From the NCBI GenBank assembly GCA_018881555.1, contig JACAXG010000070.1, positions 1,364,001 through 1,428,000 on the forward strand: 64,000 nucleotides of DNA, written 5' to 3'. A program made the translations under genes and the position numbers. Shown here in pieces: positions 10,233 through 22,440 of this stretch (positions are counted from its first letter, which is position 1; the number at the start of each line of letters is the position of its first letter). Below the pieces are notes generated by a model. The model worked only from the letters and a program-made list of their open reading frames with translations. It ran no database searches and was not told the origin of the DNA. Origin of the DNA: Amblyornis subalaris. Taxonomy: Eukaryota > Chordata > Aves > Passeriformes > Ptilonorhynchidae.

Positions 10233-13200
10233 ACCTTGACCCGTGTTAGTAATACCCTTCATCTAATCTCTCTATTTAACCTGAAAAGAGACAAATGTCA
10301 GGAACTTTTTACTGACTCGCCCAAGAGAACCTGTGGCAAGAAACGCATTACCCGCACTTCGTTTATTTTTAATCCCCTCTCTCAGATCCCCAAAATAACA
10401 GCCGAAGCAATGTTAGCGCAGGAGCTCAGACCCACTTTGAAACTGGAACAGGAAATGTGAGAAATGTGGATGTCCAAAAACAAATTAAACAAAACAATAT
10501 TTTCTTAGTATTCCATCTTGTGGGCAAGTCTGGGGGGATAATCCAAATTGGGAGAGAAGTCAGAGAAACAAAGAGTAATTTTAAACATTTTAGTGCCAGA
10601 GCTATTTCTTAACACACAGCTCACTCACTGATTTCAAATATAGTCCCTCAGCGCTGAGCATGGAGAACAGCACAAGAAAAATCAACATTTTGGTACGGCC
10701 TTCTAGCAGACACAGAAAAAAGACCAGAATGGAGTCAGCTGTTCAGAGAAGCAGCCAGGTGAATGGATCCTAAACATCGTGAGGTATTTCAGGTGTTTCT
10801 TTCCCTCTAAGAAATCACAGGAACACAAGAGGCGGTAACCAAGCTTATGGCCAAGTTGGCTGCAGTGGTCACAACATGGTGAATCAATTAACTGCATGAA
10901 TCTTATTATTGTGATTATTTTTGTGTTGGTTGCACTAACAGGGAAGGGAGCAGCTGTAGGTATAACAAAAGGTTGCTCCTCTGAGATGCTTTGCCAACGC
11001 TCCCTCTGCTGTGATGTAAATAGAATACATGTAACGGGTAAGGGCAGCGCTCAGCATTAGAGATGCCCAAGCACCACCCACTGGCAGTTTCACTTACCTC
11101 TGTCACTCAGGAGTTTCCTGAAGATCTTCAGCTTCTGGAAAGAGAGAAAAATGCTCATGAATGCGCAGCACCGTCACTCTTTCTGTCCTGGGTTGATTTT
11201 GTACCCTGGGTACTTCTCCCATAGTCCATAATCACATCGTGTTATGAGGAGTTGCTTCCCTTTCTTTACTCTTTGCCTCTATTTTCCTGTCGCTGACTGG
11301 ATCTTTGTTTCATCCTTTTGTAGCAAGCAGCAGAGGCAGTGACAAGTGAGTGGAGGTAACAGGACAGGTCCTCAACCATCATCAGGATTCTTTTAACATC
11401 TACAGAGAGATCAAGAAACTCAAAAAAGCTCNTCCTGCCAAAACTATATGTAATGTCAGCCTGAGGGTACAGTCATCTTGACCCTGACTTACATTTCCCT
11501 GGCTAATAGATCTGGTAGGAATATACACACACGGTTATTGTGATAGTACTTCACCTTACACTTACATCACATTCCCTGGAGAAGTATCTGATGGGGCAGC
11601 CTTACTTATTAAATCATTTCCTGGAGGGGAGAATTCATTTGTGCTCATTTATTATAATTTGTCCTGAAGCTCATATTTTACATTCTGAGCATAAGGAGTG
11701 GGTGTTATTCATGGCTATGGGTCTAAGAACCAAAGGCTAATTTCAGGAAAACTGTTCCATTGTTTGAGGTTGATCACTTGATGTTTGTCCCAGGTGCTGG
11801 ACACATGTTGCTTGCTGAAGGAGATATGGCTTCATCTCAGATTTCGACATTTTGGTAACTACCAAACAAAAATAAAACTAAACTCAAGTATGCCTATCCC
11901 TCCCCTGCAAATCAGGTGGCATTTAGCAATATTGACTTGAACAATAAATAAATCTATTCAACAATCAAATCAGAATGACATCAATGAGGCATGAAATAAG
12001 TACAATAACAGAGAGACACAGAAGTTGGACAGACCTCTGCAAAGACAAGCAAAAGGGACTTCAGTCCAGAGGAAGCCACAAAGCATCTATTCTGTGTTCC
12101 ATGGGCCTCAAAGTCCCTCCCAGCACCTCTCACTGCACTTCAGAGCTGTAGCAAAGGCCAAATACCACAAACATAATGCACCACAGTAAGAGAAGAGGGC
12201 AAAGCTCTCTTCAAAGTCCTGGCAGAGGCAGGCTGTGGTTTGCACCAGTGCCCCACACAACTATCAAGCATTGTCAGTGCCAAAGAGGAAGGTAGCAAAC
12301 CCCGACTGGTGGTGTCTATCTGATCCAGGAAAAACTCCCTCCTGCCCACAGATCTGACAGTCAGATTAAACGCTGGGGACACGGCAACAGGATCACGAGC
12401 ACATGTTGTCAGAAATCATGTCTTTTCTCTGACCACTCACTCACCAGTGCTCCCCAAGAAGGAAGAAGCTGCAGCAGAAACCCAGAAGCCTCCTTCTCCT
12501 TCAAAGGCAGGAGAAGCTCCTACTGCCTCCCTTCAGGAAGTGTGCCACAGAAGGCTGGCCACACAGGTATGGTGCCAACAAGTGCTGACCCAACCTCTTC
12601 TCGTCTGCTTGGTGAGACTCAAAATCCCCTCTACAATGAAAGGGGGGCATTTGGCAGTTACAACTTCCCTACAGTGAAAAGCCAGGGAGCAGCTACTGGC
12701 CAGTTATTTGTGGTTCCCCTTCCCAGGGTACCAGAGGGATGTGAAATGTATACGTACCAAAGTAATACCTGTGCCTCTTCCCCAGTAATTAGGGTCTGCG
12801 GAAGGGAATTTCCCCATTCCCAAACACCACGTCTCCACAGGTAACTCTAGACCTCCTTGCACCATTTCCTCCTCCCACCCCCTTTCCCTTAAGTAACTCA
12901 TGATCTCCCGGTTTCACCTCCATGAATGACTTGGGCCCTGATCTCTTCAGGAAATCCTACCCACTCAATTGTGTGGGCTATAAACCCCAACCAAAGGATG
13001 CTCCAGTCAAATCTGCAGCTGGATGCCAGTTAAATNTTTTCATACTTATGCTAGATTATTATCTCATGTGTAAACCACAAACCATACATACAATTGCAAG
13101 GTTTCCATCTCAGAGGTATATTAATGTCTGGCTCTACACTCCAAAAACATGCAATTTTTTAAAAATAACAGACCCTACAAATTGTTTCAGATAGATGGAA

Positions 13201-14877
13201 ATTTTATAACTCTTTTCAATTGGAGTTTACAGAAGANTGTATTTCAGTTTTGTCAGGATCTTAAGTAGAACATATTGAATGCAGTTCAGTGAGCAATTTC
13301 ATGAGAGCACATTGGGTTGGTCAAAGCAGGGAAGTTTTCTAAAATTCCTTCTGTCTTTAGACTCCACAGATGCCCACACACCTTGGTGGCTGTCTGCCCA
13401 GNGCCACACCTTCACACCCCAAGAAAGGCTGGGCAATACCCCGACTAATTAAAGATCAAAATAAGGGCAAATAGGCTGTTAGAAGGTTCTTAAATTCTCC
13501 AGCTCTCAGTCTCCTGGGGGAGCACTTCTCAGCTCTGGAGCTGAAATGCAGGCTGTACAGCATTTCTTGAGAAGTTGAGAGAGAACCTTCCTCATCCTTG
13601 GTGAAGCTCATCAGCTTCCTCCTTGCTAATTATAATTTCCCAAATTCCTTTTTCCTCTGAGCATTTCAAAACTGAGTTCTGAGGCCAAATCTTGGAGGAA
13701 GGAACTTTGGTCCAAAACAGCTTCTACTTGAGACAACGCTTCACTAGTGTCATTTCTGGGAAAACTTCACTTACACCAGTAGGACAAAATGTAGCGAAGG
13801 CTTAAAATGCCTGAGATATCAGAAAGGCCTCCTTTCGTACAAATATGATATTCATAAATAAAACTACTTTTGAAGAAGATTGGCAAAATCTGGATTGGGT
13901 AATAGGTTTTCTGATGTCACCAATTCACAGAAAGGTCAATATTAAAAGCTCAGATGATTTAAAACAAAAACCATAGAGGCAGCTACTCATAAAAATGCCA
14001 TCCATCAACAAAATTAAAGTTCAAACATATGATCAGTTTCATCATTTCCAGCTTATTTTCAGCTCATCTGAAAAGAAGTGGTTTTTCTGGAACTAAACTC
14101 TAGGTCAAAGAGCTTAGCTTCTGACATCTGTAGTTTGATAGAGAAGTTGCTTTTCAGTATTATCTGTATTCCCAAATATACAATATTAACCCTTTCAAAG
14201 GCCAACAGACAGAGGAAGGGATGTGGGTTTGTAAATCAGCAGTGACTCTAACATGTTGTCTCTATCCTGGTAGCCAAAAACGCAGTGCAGGTTTACCCCC
14301 TGCCCTTCCTGGACATTTCACAAGGGTTATGTTGTGGGTGGACGAGCACCCATGGGAACTGTGTTGCAGGGCAGCGCAGGACTGTCAGGCCAGTGCTCCA
14401 AACCTGCACAGGGCAGTGCTCTCTTGTCATTACAAGGCAAGGCAGCAGCAGTCATAAAAGAGCAAGCCATTTTCCTAGCAAAGGAAACTCCATAGCCCTT
14501 GCTCCATAACCACTTGCTCTGAGGTACCTAACAGTTTGTCTTCTCTGAAAGTGACTCATAAAACAGCTCTTACAGAAATGCATTTATATGTGCATAGCCC
14601 ATGTCCAGAGCCAACCAGTTTGCACACACAAGAGAAGCAGGCCAGTTAGAATAAAGCTTCCCTCACCCTTTAGAAACAATGGCATGCCATTTCTTTCCAT
14701 CTTTCTTTCTTATTTACANGCTCAGAAGTTTTAGAAGCTCCAAAACACCCTCTCTACCCTGAACTAAATAAATGTTTAAGTCACTTTACCTTTTAATGCT
14801 CATGACCCTGAAGCTTGGATGGCAAAAAGCCCCTTCTGCCCATCCAAAATATCTTTATGCCACAGCTGGAGTTACAA
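10233..14877. other. Intergenic, no gene recognised
   Basis: About 4.6 kb of AT-leaning single-copy-looking sequence. The longest open frames are 60-100 codons, cross the sequence without splice-site support, and match no family I know. AT-rich parts at 13.0-14.2 kb carry several homeodomain-like TAAT motifs but no organised cluster. Ambiguous single bases occur at about 11432, 13036, 13217, 13402 and 14719. Confidence 0.6.
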
Positions 14878-14964
14878 GAGCCCACGCAATCTGTATTGTT
14901 CTGCATCAAAGACATCCTCTTCATCACTTAATAGTTCCATCTTTACACCATCTTCAGACTTCAA
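14878..14964 (-). repeat. Exon-like 87-bp unit, copy A (inverted partner at 18177)
   Basis: On the minus strand these 87 bp read as 29 open codons containing KSEDGVKMELLSDEEDVFDA and then EQYRLRG. The same 87 bp occur on the plus strand at 18177-18263 with only four substitutions (about 95% identity), so the two are an inverted repeat with 3.2 kb between them. Homology stops sharply on both sides. The frame stays open in this copy for 71 codons (15084-14872). The acidic run followed by leucines looks protein-like, but I do not recognise the protein. A sequence GTAACT follows the unit and could be a splice donor; no acceptor AG stands directly before it. It could be a captured exon, a retrocopy fragment or part of an unrecognised transposon. 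Confidence 0.7.
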
Positions 14965-17900
14965 GTTTAGTTTTGGGGAGGTTGGTTTTATGTCTCCCAG
15001 CTGCCATGCACAGTGCTGTGCTTGGGCCCCCAGACACACCTCACACTGGGACAACTCTTCTCTGAGGCAACGTCCCAGGTACATGTCACTGGCTGAGGAC
15101 CAGGGCTGTCAGCAAAACAACTTTTGCTTCACTCAACATCAGCCCAGTTAGGTGAAATAACATGAGCTGAATTCCATTTTCAAAGAAAAGGATTGCACAA
15201 ACCAGTGCTATCTGTGAAAACAAATAATTAAGCAAACGAAGCCAGGCAGCAAACTCAGTGCAATAATAAGTGTGTTTCATGAAGTGCCATGCCTAGCTAG
15301 CTAGCCGTGCTCTGGAGACCAGCAGTCCCGTCTCTGACACGTCTGCTCACTCTCCTCTTTGCACACTGACATTTCACTGCATTTCACTTGCGGAGTTTGC
15401 TTTGATCCTTCGCGGTACTCAGCAGAGGGACCCTGCGACGGTGAATGGCTCCAGCTGAAAAGCTCTTCTGAAGCGCCGTTTGTGCCTGTAATTTAGCTGG
15501 CCTTTTCTATTTGAAGGAAGGTGGCTTTACAGTCTTTGAAGGGAAGAGGTGATTTCCAGAACAGAAATAACTTATTTGTTCCGTATGTCAGTTCTTTCAG
15601 TGTTGAACATACCCCGCTGTGCATGTACCTTTGTTCCTGCCCTTTCTTGGACTGAGGAGAGGTCTGAGCACACAAGACTGGGCTGGGCAGAGTGCGTGAT
15701 GAGGAGACGATGCAGAGTTTGCTAGAGGAGGTGCTGGTAGAAGGTCTGCAGCTCTTCACCCAAGGGATGGTGCCTGGAGGATTCCATGGGAAGAGGACAA
15801 CCTTTTAGTTTACCATTTAGCAGCACCTTTGATGCAATAAGAGACATTGAGAAGCCCAGGGGCTACCACCTCAAAGAATGAAGTGGTTGCCAAGGGAGTT
15901 GCCTTCTCTAATAACATACGTTCTTGACACAGGTGCAGACCATGTGCAGGCTGGCCCTGCTGCTGGACAGCATCCTATGTGACAGAGAGCTGAGGATGGT
16001 GGCTGGGGGGACTCATGCCAGGTTTCAGCCGAAAGCACTTGCCTCTCATTTTGCTCTGGACTGAGCAGTGTAAATGAAAGAACTGCATCAGCCAGCACCA
16101 ATTTCATCTGGTTGTAAGTCTGGCATACTAGGATGAGTCAAAATTCATTAAGCAGCTGCTGAGGTTGCCTGAGCTGGCTGTTGTTTTTCTCCAACAATGT
16201 GCACGTGGGCCTCAGAGAGCAGCTATTGGGTCAGCTACCTGTTCTCCCATGTCCGGGGCTCATTTTGGCAAGGGGAGGACTGAGAGGATCATGCTGGTAC
16301 TTCTCTCCTAGCATCCCACCTTTGTATCTGCACATGTGGGAGAACAAAGGACTCTGATGGGATCATCACTAAGGCAAGCTCCCAGTGCAGGAGCAATCTC
16401 CTCACCAGACATGGCCAAGTAGCAGAAACTAGACAAGAATCAGGATGTGGGCGACATGGATGTCCCTGCACACTGATGGACAACAGTTAGATGGAGGCAC
16501 CCAAGTACACAGTTGCAGACAGGCAGCACAGCGTGTCTGTGCCTTCTTTCAGAAGACNGACTCTGCTCTGTCATTGCAGACACTTTAGGGACAGTCACCT
16601 GCTGATAAACGGGAAAAATCTATCCAAGGTGGCTACTCCTGTCCTGAAGGCACCAAAGCATGTCCAACTCCAAAGCACTGCAGGATTAAGACCAAAACCG
16701 GCAGTTGCACCCCAGAAGACTGGTGCATATTTTACTCTGACCAGCACTAGTCATGCCCAGGCTAACATGGAAGGTGATCCAACAAGAGTTGCACACACAT
16801 CTGCAGGCGGAACAGAGGCAGAGTGGGATAGAAAGAGCCAGGGTGGACCTTCCAAAACAATTTCCTTTGGAGGAAACTCATTCCCTATTGGTATTCTGCG
16901 CTACAGCAAGACTACTAACTACAGAACCAAAAATGAATTATTGATTAGTTGAGAGTGAAATGAGCATGACTCAATGTGATTTGTTGTGGGCAAACAGAAT
17001 AAAGTCCAAACTGCTCATGTACAAACCTGGAGGTTTAAAAAGGCTAGCTTTCAAAGCAGAAAACAGTTCTGCTTTGAGCTAAATGAGGTGGGAGAGAAAC
17101 ACAAACAGAAAAATGGAGTAGTTAGGAAACTGAATATTTTTATTGGTGCTGAAAGATCATAATTGAGAAAGAAGGGTGGCTTGGAGGGAAAATAAAGCAG
17201 TAATTAAATATGTAGATGTTGGTCTCTGTATGGATTTGTGTGTATGTAGATATGGGGGGAAGAGAGAAACTAGTAGCAATAACTAATGTAATTTAATTGA
17301 TTGCAACTGTATAAAACTGATACAGGGACCAAAAGCACAGGAAAATATCTGTGAACAGGAGATTTAAGGGCAGTAAACCAGATCTTTTAAGCAGAGTAAA
17401 ACCAAAGGGTATCATAAACTAGTTCTAGACAATTACTTTGTGGTACTACTGGCGAAATAATTATCCAATAATGATACAGGGAACAGCTGTAGCCAACAAA
17501 TACGACTGTTGTAGAGTTTGGACAGTGATGACACATATTTTCTTCTCAATAGAGACTACAGAGTTTTTTACAAAGGTAACAGAAGTGTAAGAAACCTGAA
17601 GGCAGTGATTTAGATTGAACACATGCAAAAAACCCCAACCTGCACAGCACTAAAAAGAGCTGTTAGGAAAAGATTCTGAGGGGCTTTGATAAGTTTGGGA
17701 AAACAGGTTTCATATGCCTAGAAATAAGGTGGCACTGTACCAGTATTACAATGAGTAAAAAAGGAATGTTGTGTGGCACTGCAGCAAGATATCCAGAGAG
17801 CTGGGTGAAGCCTCCATTCCTGAGCTTTTCGATTAGGAAGAACTAATTAAAGGGGATAGTATAATTCTCATCAGTGAGTCTAGATACATAGAAAATGGAT

Positions 17901-18176
17901 CAAGTTGGTATAAATACAGCTTTTATCAGTGAGATTACAAGTTTGCCTGACAGAAGTAAAAGGGTTTATGTTATTTATTTGACTTCTTCAGGCTGTTTTA
18001 GTTCATGCCACAGAATGATAGATAATATGTATGGATCTTATTACAAGAATTAAAAACTGGAAAACCAGTAGGTCTTGGGAAGTGATACTGTAAGTGAAGA
18101 GTCACTGTTTGATAGGTGGTGCTTTTGGCCCAGCTCATTCAAATCCAACTCAAAAACTTGTACGAAATGATTCCTA
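14965..18176. other. Spacer between the inverted 87-bp copies, no gene recognised
   Basis: The left part (15.0-16.5 kb) is of average composition; the right part (16.9-18.1 kb) is AT-rich. The plus-strand frame 16491-16952 (153 codons with one N) has no family features. Just before copy B, plus-strand bases 18136-18177 translate in one frame to a protein-like stretch (LIQIQLKNLYEMIPIE), which would join copy B only with a frame change; this might be a second piece of the same retrocopied message. No terminal repeats were seen that would make the spacer a transposon. Confidence 0.5.
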
Positions 18177-18263
18177 TTGAAGTCTGAAGATGGTGTAAAG
18201 ATGGAACTATTAAGTAATGAAGAGGATGTCTTTGGTGCAGAACAATAAAGATTGCATGGGCTC
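18177..18263 (+). repeat. Exon-like 87-bp unit, copy B (broken)
   Basis: Plus-strand partner of the unit at 14878-14964. All four differences change the encoded residue: Asp to Asn, Asp to Gly, Tyr to a TAA stop, and Arg to His. The in-frame stop and the lack of silent changes suggest this copy is not under coding constraint and that copy A is nearer the source. Sequence after the unit (ATGCAAAACC) diverges from copy A within a few bases. Confidence 0.7.
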
Positions 18264-18709
18264 ATGCAAAACCAATGCATTTTAATGCAGAACTGTATGA
18301 CTCAGCTGTAGTAGAAAGCAGGAATACTCCTACCAGAAAGGGATTTCTACACCAGCAAATCTGGAGAGGACTTGGAGGTCATGGAAGTATCTGCCAGAGT
18401 GAAAGACAGTGTCAAGGGTAACGAGATCCTGGGCTGCAAAACAGGAAATATTAAACAGGAAAGGGGAGGTTGCATTATGCCAGCCTTTAGCATCAAGAAA
18501 ACTGCTTCTGGGATCACTGCATGGGCAGGGAGGAGTCGGGAGGGTGCTGAGAAGAGCCAGAGGATGACTGCAGCACTGAAAAAGATGCCATGGAGTAAAG
18601 TTGCCATGATGTAGCCTGTTTGTTGGATGAAAGAGAAGGTCACGGGTGATTTGGTAATGGCATATAAGAGTCTTGTACTGGAGACAGCAAGGCAAGAACA
18701 AGGTTCTCC
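18264..18709. other. Intergenic, nothing recognised
   Basis: About 450 bp without identified content. Overlapping frames on both strands (minus 18330-18761, 143 codons including an N; plus 18372-18614) are mutual shadows, and neither has a recognisable product. Confidence 0.5.
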
Positions 18710-18965
18710 TNGGTTTAGCAGTTACAAATATTGAAAGAGCCAATGCAGGGAGATGATGCAAGGCAATCTTGGAGATTAGAAATGAGGCAAAAATACAACT
18801 GAGAAAAATTACAAGAAGCTCTGGTGGATTTTTTGAAAACTGGGAACCTTTCTAGAAATCTTAACTGAAACAGGAACAAACTCAGGAAGATTCTTTGGCA
18901 GGTGTTATACAAATCAGATGAGATGGTGACCACAGTTCCTTCTGACCTATGTTTCTGAATCTGTT
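18710..18965 (+). repeat. Ancient CR1-type LINE, 3' end
   Basis: The segment ATCAGATGAGATGGTGACC followed by CAGTTCCTTCTGACCTATG and TTTCTGAATCTG matches, with decay, the 3' end of old amniote CR1 elements (pattern: tcagactagatgatcac, then ggtcccttctgacctta, then aatctatga). That pattern covers about 18890-18965 and fixes the orientation as plus. The upstream limit is less certain. It is much more diverged than the CR1 copies in the right half of the window. Confidence 0.6.
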
Positions 18966-19380
18966 ATAAAAGTCACATTCTGTGGGTGTATTTATTGCTT
19001 GCTCTGATTGCAATAGGGATTCACATCTACCTGCTGGTCAGTTAGTGCTGTTTCTCCGCATCCAGTAGCGATTCCCTTCCTAACAGCATCTTTTCCTTCA
19101 TTGCTGTAGNCAGAAGCAGCAGTCTGCTTTGTTGCTTTCCCTCTTGCTTTCCACCAGGTTCAAACTCTCACAGGCCACTGCTGGCTCCCCACGGCTCCAT
19201 TCCTGTCCTGGTGTGCCCAAGTGTCCGCCTTCCTCCAACCCTACTCCTACGGTTCAATCCCAAGAGATGTCTCTGGAGAAAGACCGTACAGACGCCTGGA
19301 AAGGTGNTCGTGCCTCTCCCTTCAGGTACAGAGAGCCGCTGCGCAGCTGCCTCAGACTTGAATCACGGGCAATTTGGGGG
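18966..19380. other. Intergenic, nothing recognised
   Basis: About 400 bp between the ancient CR1 and the CpG-rich patch. It contains two ambiguous bases (19110, 19307) and no recognised element. Confidence 0.5.
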
Positions 19381-19980
19381 GAGCTAAAGGCAACTTTTGA
19401 GCAGGTAAGGCAACTCTCGTGACGATCAACTTGTCCACGTCATAGTCCCGGTTTATGGCAGAGCGGGGAAAGGACCCAGGGCAGACTCCCGTCTCCCGCA
19501 CCGGCATGCACACCGTTGTGGCAGTTTTGGTGGGCTGGCCGGTTTTCCCGAGGAGCGAAGCGCCTGGCTTTTCGTGCTGCCCACACTCCCCCCTGCTGGT
19601 CGCAGCGGGCTGGACGCTGGCTGCAGCCGGCCCCAGCTCCATCTGCTTTCTGCNTACTCCAAATTCTGAAGGTGAAATGCCGCGAAAGATCACAATGGCA
19701 TCTGCTCCGGTGCTTTGGAGGTATGTGGGATTAAATATCCCTCACCCACGTGTTTCGACAGGGCATGAGTTTCAGCCTGGATGAGGGGAGCAATGAGGAA
19801 TGCCTCTTTTCAGCCGATGCTAGCAAGAAAAAAAAGCCCGTTTTGCACACAGGCACCCGAGCCAGGGAAGTCTCTGCCTGCAAACGCCACCGTAGGAAAG
19901 ACTCAACAGCATCAAAGGAGGGCCACTGGGCAGGCGTGCGAACAGGAATATCATTAACGCCTTGCATGACTCACAGCTGG
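19381..19980. promoter_or_regulatory. CpG-enriched patch, candidate distal element
   Basis: Roughly 30 CpG dinucleotides by eye in 600 bp, against a sparse background on both sides. It carries two hypoxia-factor core motifs: CACGT at 19436-19440 (ACGTG on the minus strand) and the palindromic E-box CACGTG at 19747-19752, preceded by CC. Reading frames on both strands span it only because stops are rare in such sequence. It may be a distal enhancer of VEGFA about 12 kb upstream, or the promoter of an unannotated non-coding RNA; the sequence alone cannot decide. A TGACTCA AP-1 site lies at 19967-19973. Confidence 0.45.
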
Positions 19981-20070
19981 AAGTGGAAGTGCAACCCCAT
20001 TACCTGTGCCCTCTGACAGGACGGTCATAACCCCAGCAGAAAGACATCGATAAAAATTAACTTATGAGTA

Positions 20071-20093
20071 TTGTTGTTGTTGTTGTTGTTGTT
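20071..20093. repeat. (TTG)n microsatellite
   Basis: Seven and two-thirds uninterrupted TTG units. Seen directly. Confidence 0.95.
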
Positions 20094-22249
20094 ATTCCTA
20101 AGAAGCTGGATAGAGGAGTGCTAAGTCAAAGGAATGGCCTGTCCCCTCCTGACAGCCACCCTCTGAAGACAGGACTTTTCTGCTGAAGATAGGGATTAAG
20201 GAGAAAAATGAATGAAGATTTCCGTATCTGAGATAGCTGGTAATAATTAACATGAAGCTAATGGAGGGGCATGTTAGTTGGGCTTTCTGGGGAATGTATT
20301 CTAGCTGTGAGAAGATGGAAAAATTCCAGAGTGAAATGCAACTGGCCTTGCACCTCATATTTCTTGTGCTCCCCAGATCCCATCAGGCCATTAGAAGGCC
20401 TGACCCTGAGCACACTGAAGCTACTCTGAGCATTTTCTTTGTTTGTAGAGGACTTTGGGGCAAGGCTGCTAAACTCCAAAGACAAAAACCAGGATTATAC
20501 TCCTGTTGGAGAAAGCTAAGGCTCAAGAAACCCATGGGATTATTCCATCTCTCTGGCAATATAATTTTGCCAAAATAAGACTGTAACTCTTGCTGAAGTT
20601 CACCCTCTACCCTCTAGTTTTGCGCATCAGATGATCTCTAAAGCACATTTGTATTTTTCCTCTCCTTCGTAAACACAGAACAGGGGGGAGGGGAAAAACC
20701 ACACTCAAATCTTATCTCACATTAACAGCATATAAAGAAAATCTCACTTCATACAATTACTTGCAGCTCTGTACAGGCAAAGACTCACATGGGAGAGGGT
20801 ACTGAAGGTCCATTAGTAATCACAACCCCCAATCTCCTGTAATTGCCATCCAACCTTTAAACAAAAAGTCTTCACAATTTGCCAGCCATAACCGTAATTC
20901 TATTGTCTTTGCTCCTGGGTCCCTTGGCTCACAGTTGCAAGACCACTCATGCAGAACGCCAGGTTATAATTCTGATAGCTGGTGGAGACAAAGAGAAAGT
21001 CCACCAGGGAAAGACAAATATTGTTCTATAAAGATCACCAACCAAATCTACTCAAGTTCCAGAAGATAAGAATCGTTAATAATTTCCTGCTCAAAGTGGC
21101 CAGCCCTNGCCTCTCCTGCAACCTCTTGTTCCCATGAAGCTAACATTTTTGAGTAATATTTTTTGAAAAAATTACCCAAAACTAGTTTTCCCCTGGGTAA
21201 AACTTCTGTCCCTAATTTAGCCAGTGTTGGCTTTAGGCCATTACACTTCTTTCTTCTCTAGTGGGTCATACAGTGCATTTGGAGAAATGCAGCTTTATCT
21301 GAAATGCTCATACACTTTATTTTAAGCAAAACAGTTTCCATCCATCTCCAAAAGACATAAGACTTTATGTAAGTGAAATTTACCCATTTGTTTTACCAGA
21401 TTGAAAATTTTTTCAGATGTCCTCAAAGAACAAAGTAACAATAAATGAATTTTGAAGTAAGCCCTGTATTTTAAGGGCTGATGAAACACTTTGACTGCAA
21501 ATATGCAAAGTCACTCTCTGGAAGTGTATCTACCAGTGGACTCCAGCACGTCCAGACTCTCTCTCACACTCCAATAGCAGGAAGTTTATAACTCTAGTGT
21601 TATTTTCAAGCATTTCCAAGACCCTTTTGGTTTGGTGATACATTCTCTTCAGTTAGAGAAAACATTTTGCAAGACCTGCTTTCTGGCTCTTCTGGCTCAG
21701 CAGAGCAGCTGCAGAAGTGATTTGCCTCCTAAGAAGACCTGTAAACTGTCTGCACCCCAGAACAGGGAAAACAGGACCAATCATTACTAGAACAGCATCA
21801 TATCACAGTCTGCAAAATATTCATAGCCATGACCACTCCTTATGTCAGAGCTGAGCTGCCTGTGCCTGNCTTGTGCTTCTTACTCTCGAAACTCCCACCC
21901 AGGCATTTCCCTCTGTGCTATCCCCACAGGAGCCATCCAGCTATGAGAGCCAAAACTGGTTGTGCTCACCAGAAATGTGGCATTTTGCTTATTGCCATGC
22001 ATCAGGGAGGACCCCTTTGAGAGCCTGATCCCAGGGAGGGCTTGCTTGGTGCAAGGGCATTGGAGGTCAGTAAGTTATCGCTTTATTTGTAAACATGAGA
22101 AAACTTCATCTGGAGTCAATAAAAACACAGAGTCCCATGGGGCCATTTTCCTGGGTCAAAAGCAATAAATTCAAAGAGCTCATACTTACAGAGAAGGGAA
22201 ATTGGCAAAGAACAGCAGCATAATAATATGGTACATTGTATATCTACAG
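20094..22249. other. Intergenic, nothing recognised
   Basis: AT-leaning sequence without recognised genes or repeats. Short overlapping frames near 20250-20580 on both strands shadow each other. Single N bases at about 21107 and 21869. Confidence 0.5.
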
Positions 22250-22440
22250 GCCCTTTGATCCCTGGATATTTACAAATATTAATGAGTCATGCTTCTGAAG
22301 CACCTTTTTGGAAGGTATCATTAGATCATTTTCCAGATGGGGAAACCCACAGGAGAGAGAAGTGATCCTTCCATAGCCACACAGAGCGTCTGTGACACAG
22401 CCAAAAGCAGAAACCAGATATTCTTGCTTCCAATCCTTTG
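22250..22440 (+). repeat. MIR-like ancient SINE
   Basis: The order of motifs follows the MIR family: TTTACAAATATTAATGAGTC (22270-22289), then CATTTTCCAGATGGGGAAAC (22327-22346; family: cattttacagatggggaaac), then AGAGAGAAGTGATCC, then CCATAGCCACACAGAGCGTC (22371-22390; family: cccaaggtcacacagcnagt), then a CAGAAACCAGATATTCTTGC remnant. Orientation is plus. MIR-like copies are old in birds, so survival may be chance or exaptation. Confidence 0.75.

Noticed and set aside
16199..16210. ACGTGGG hypoxia-like core at about 16.2 kb
   Set aside because: Single short motif with no supporting CpG density or neighbouring sites; expected by chance in tens of kilobases.
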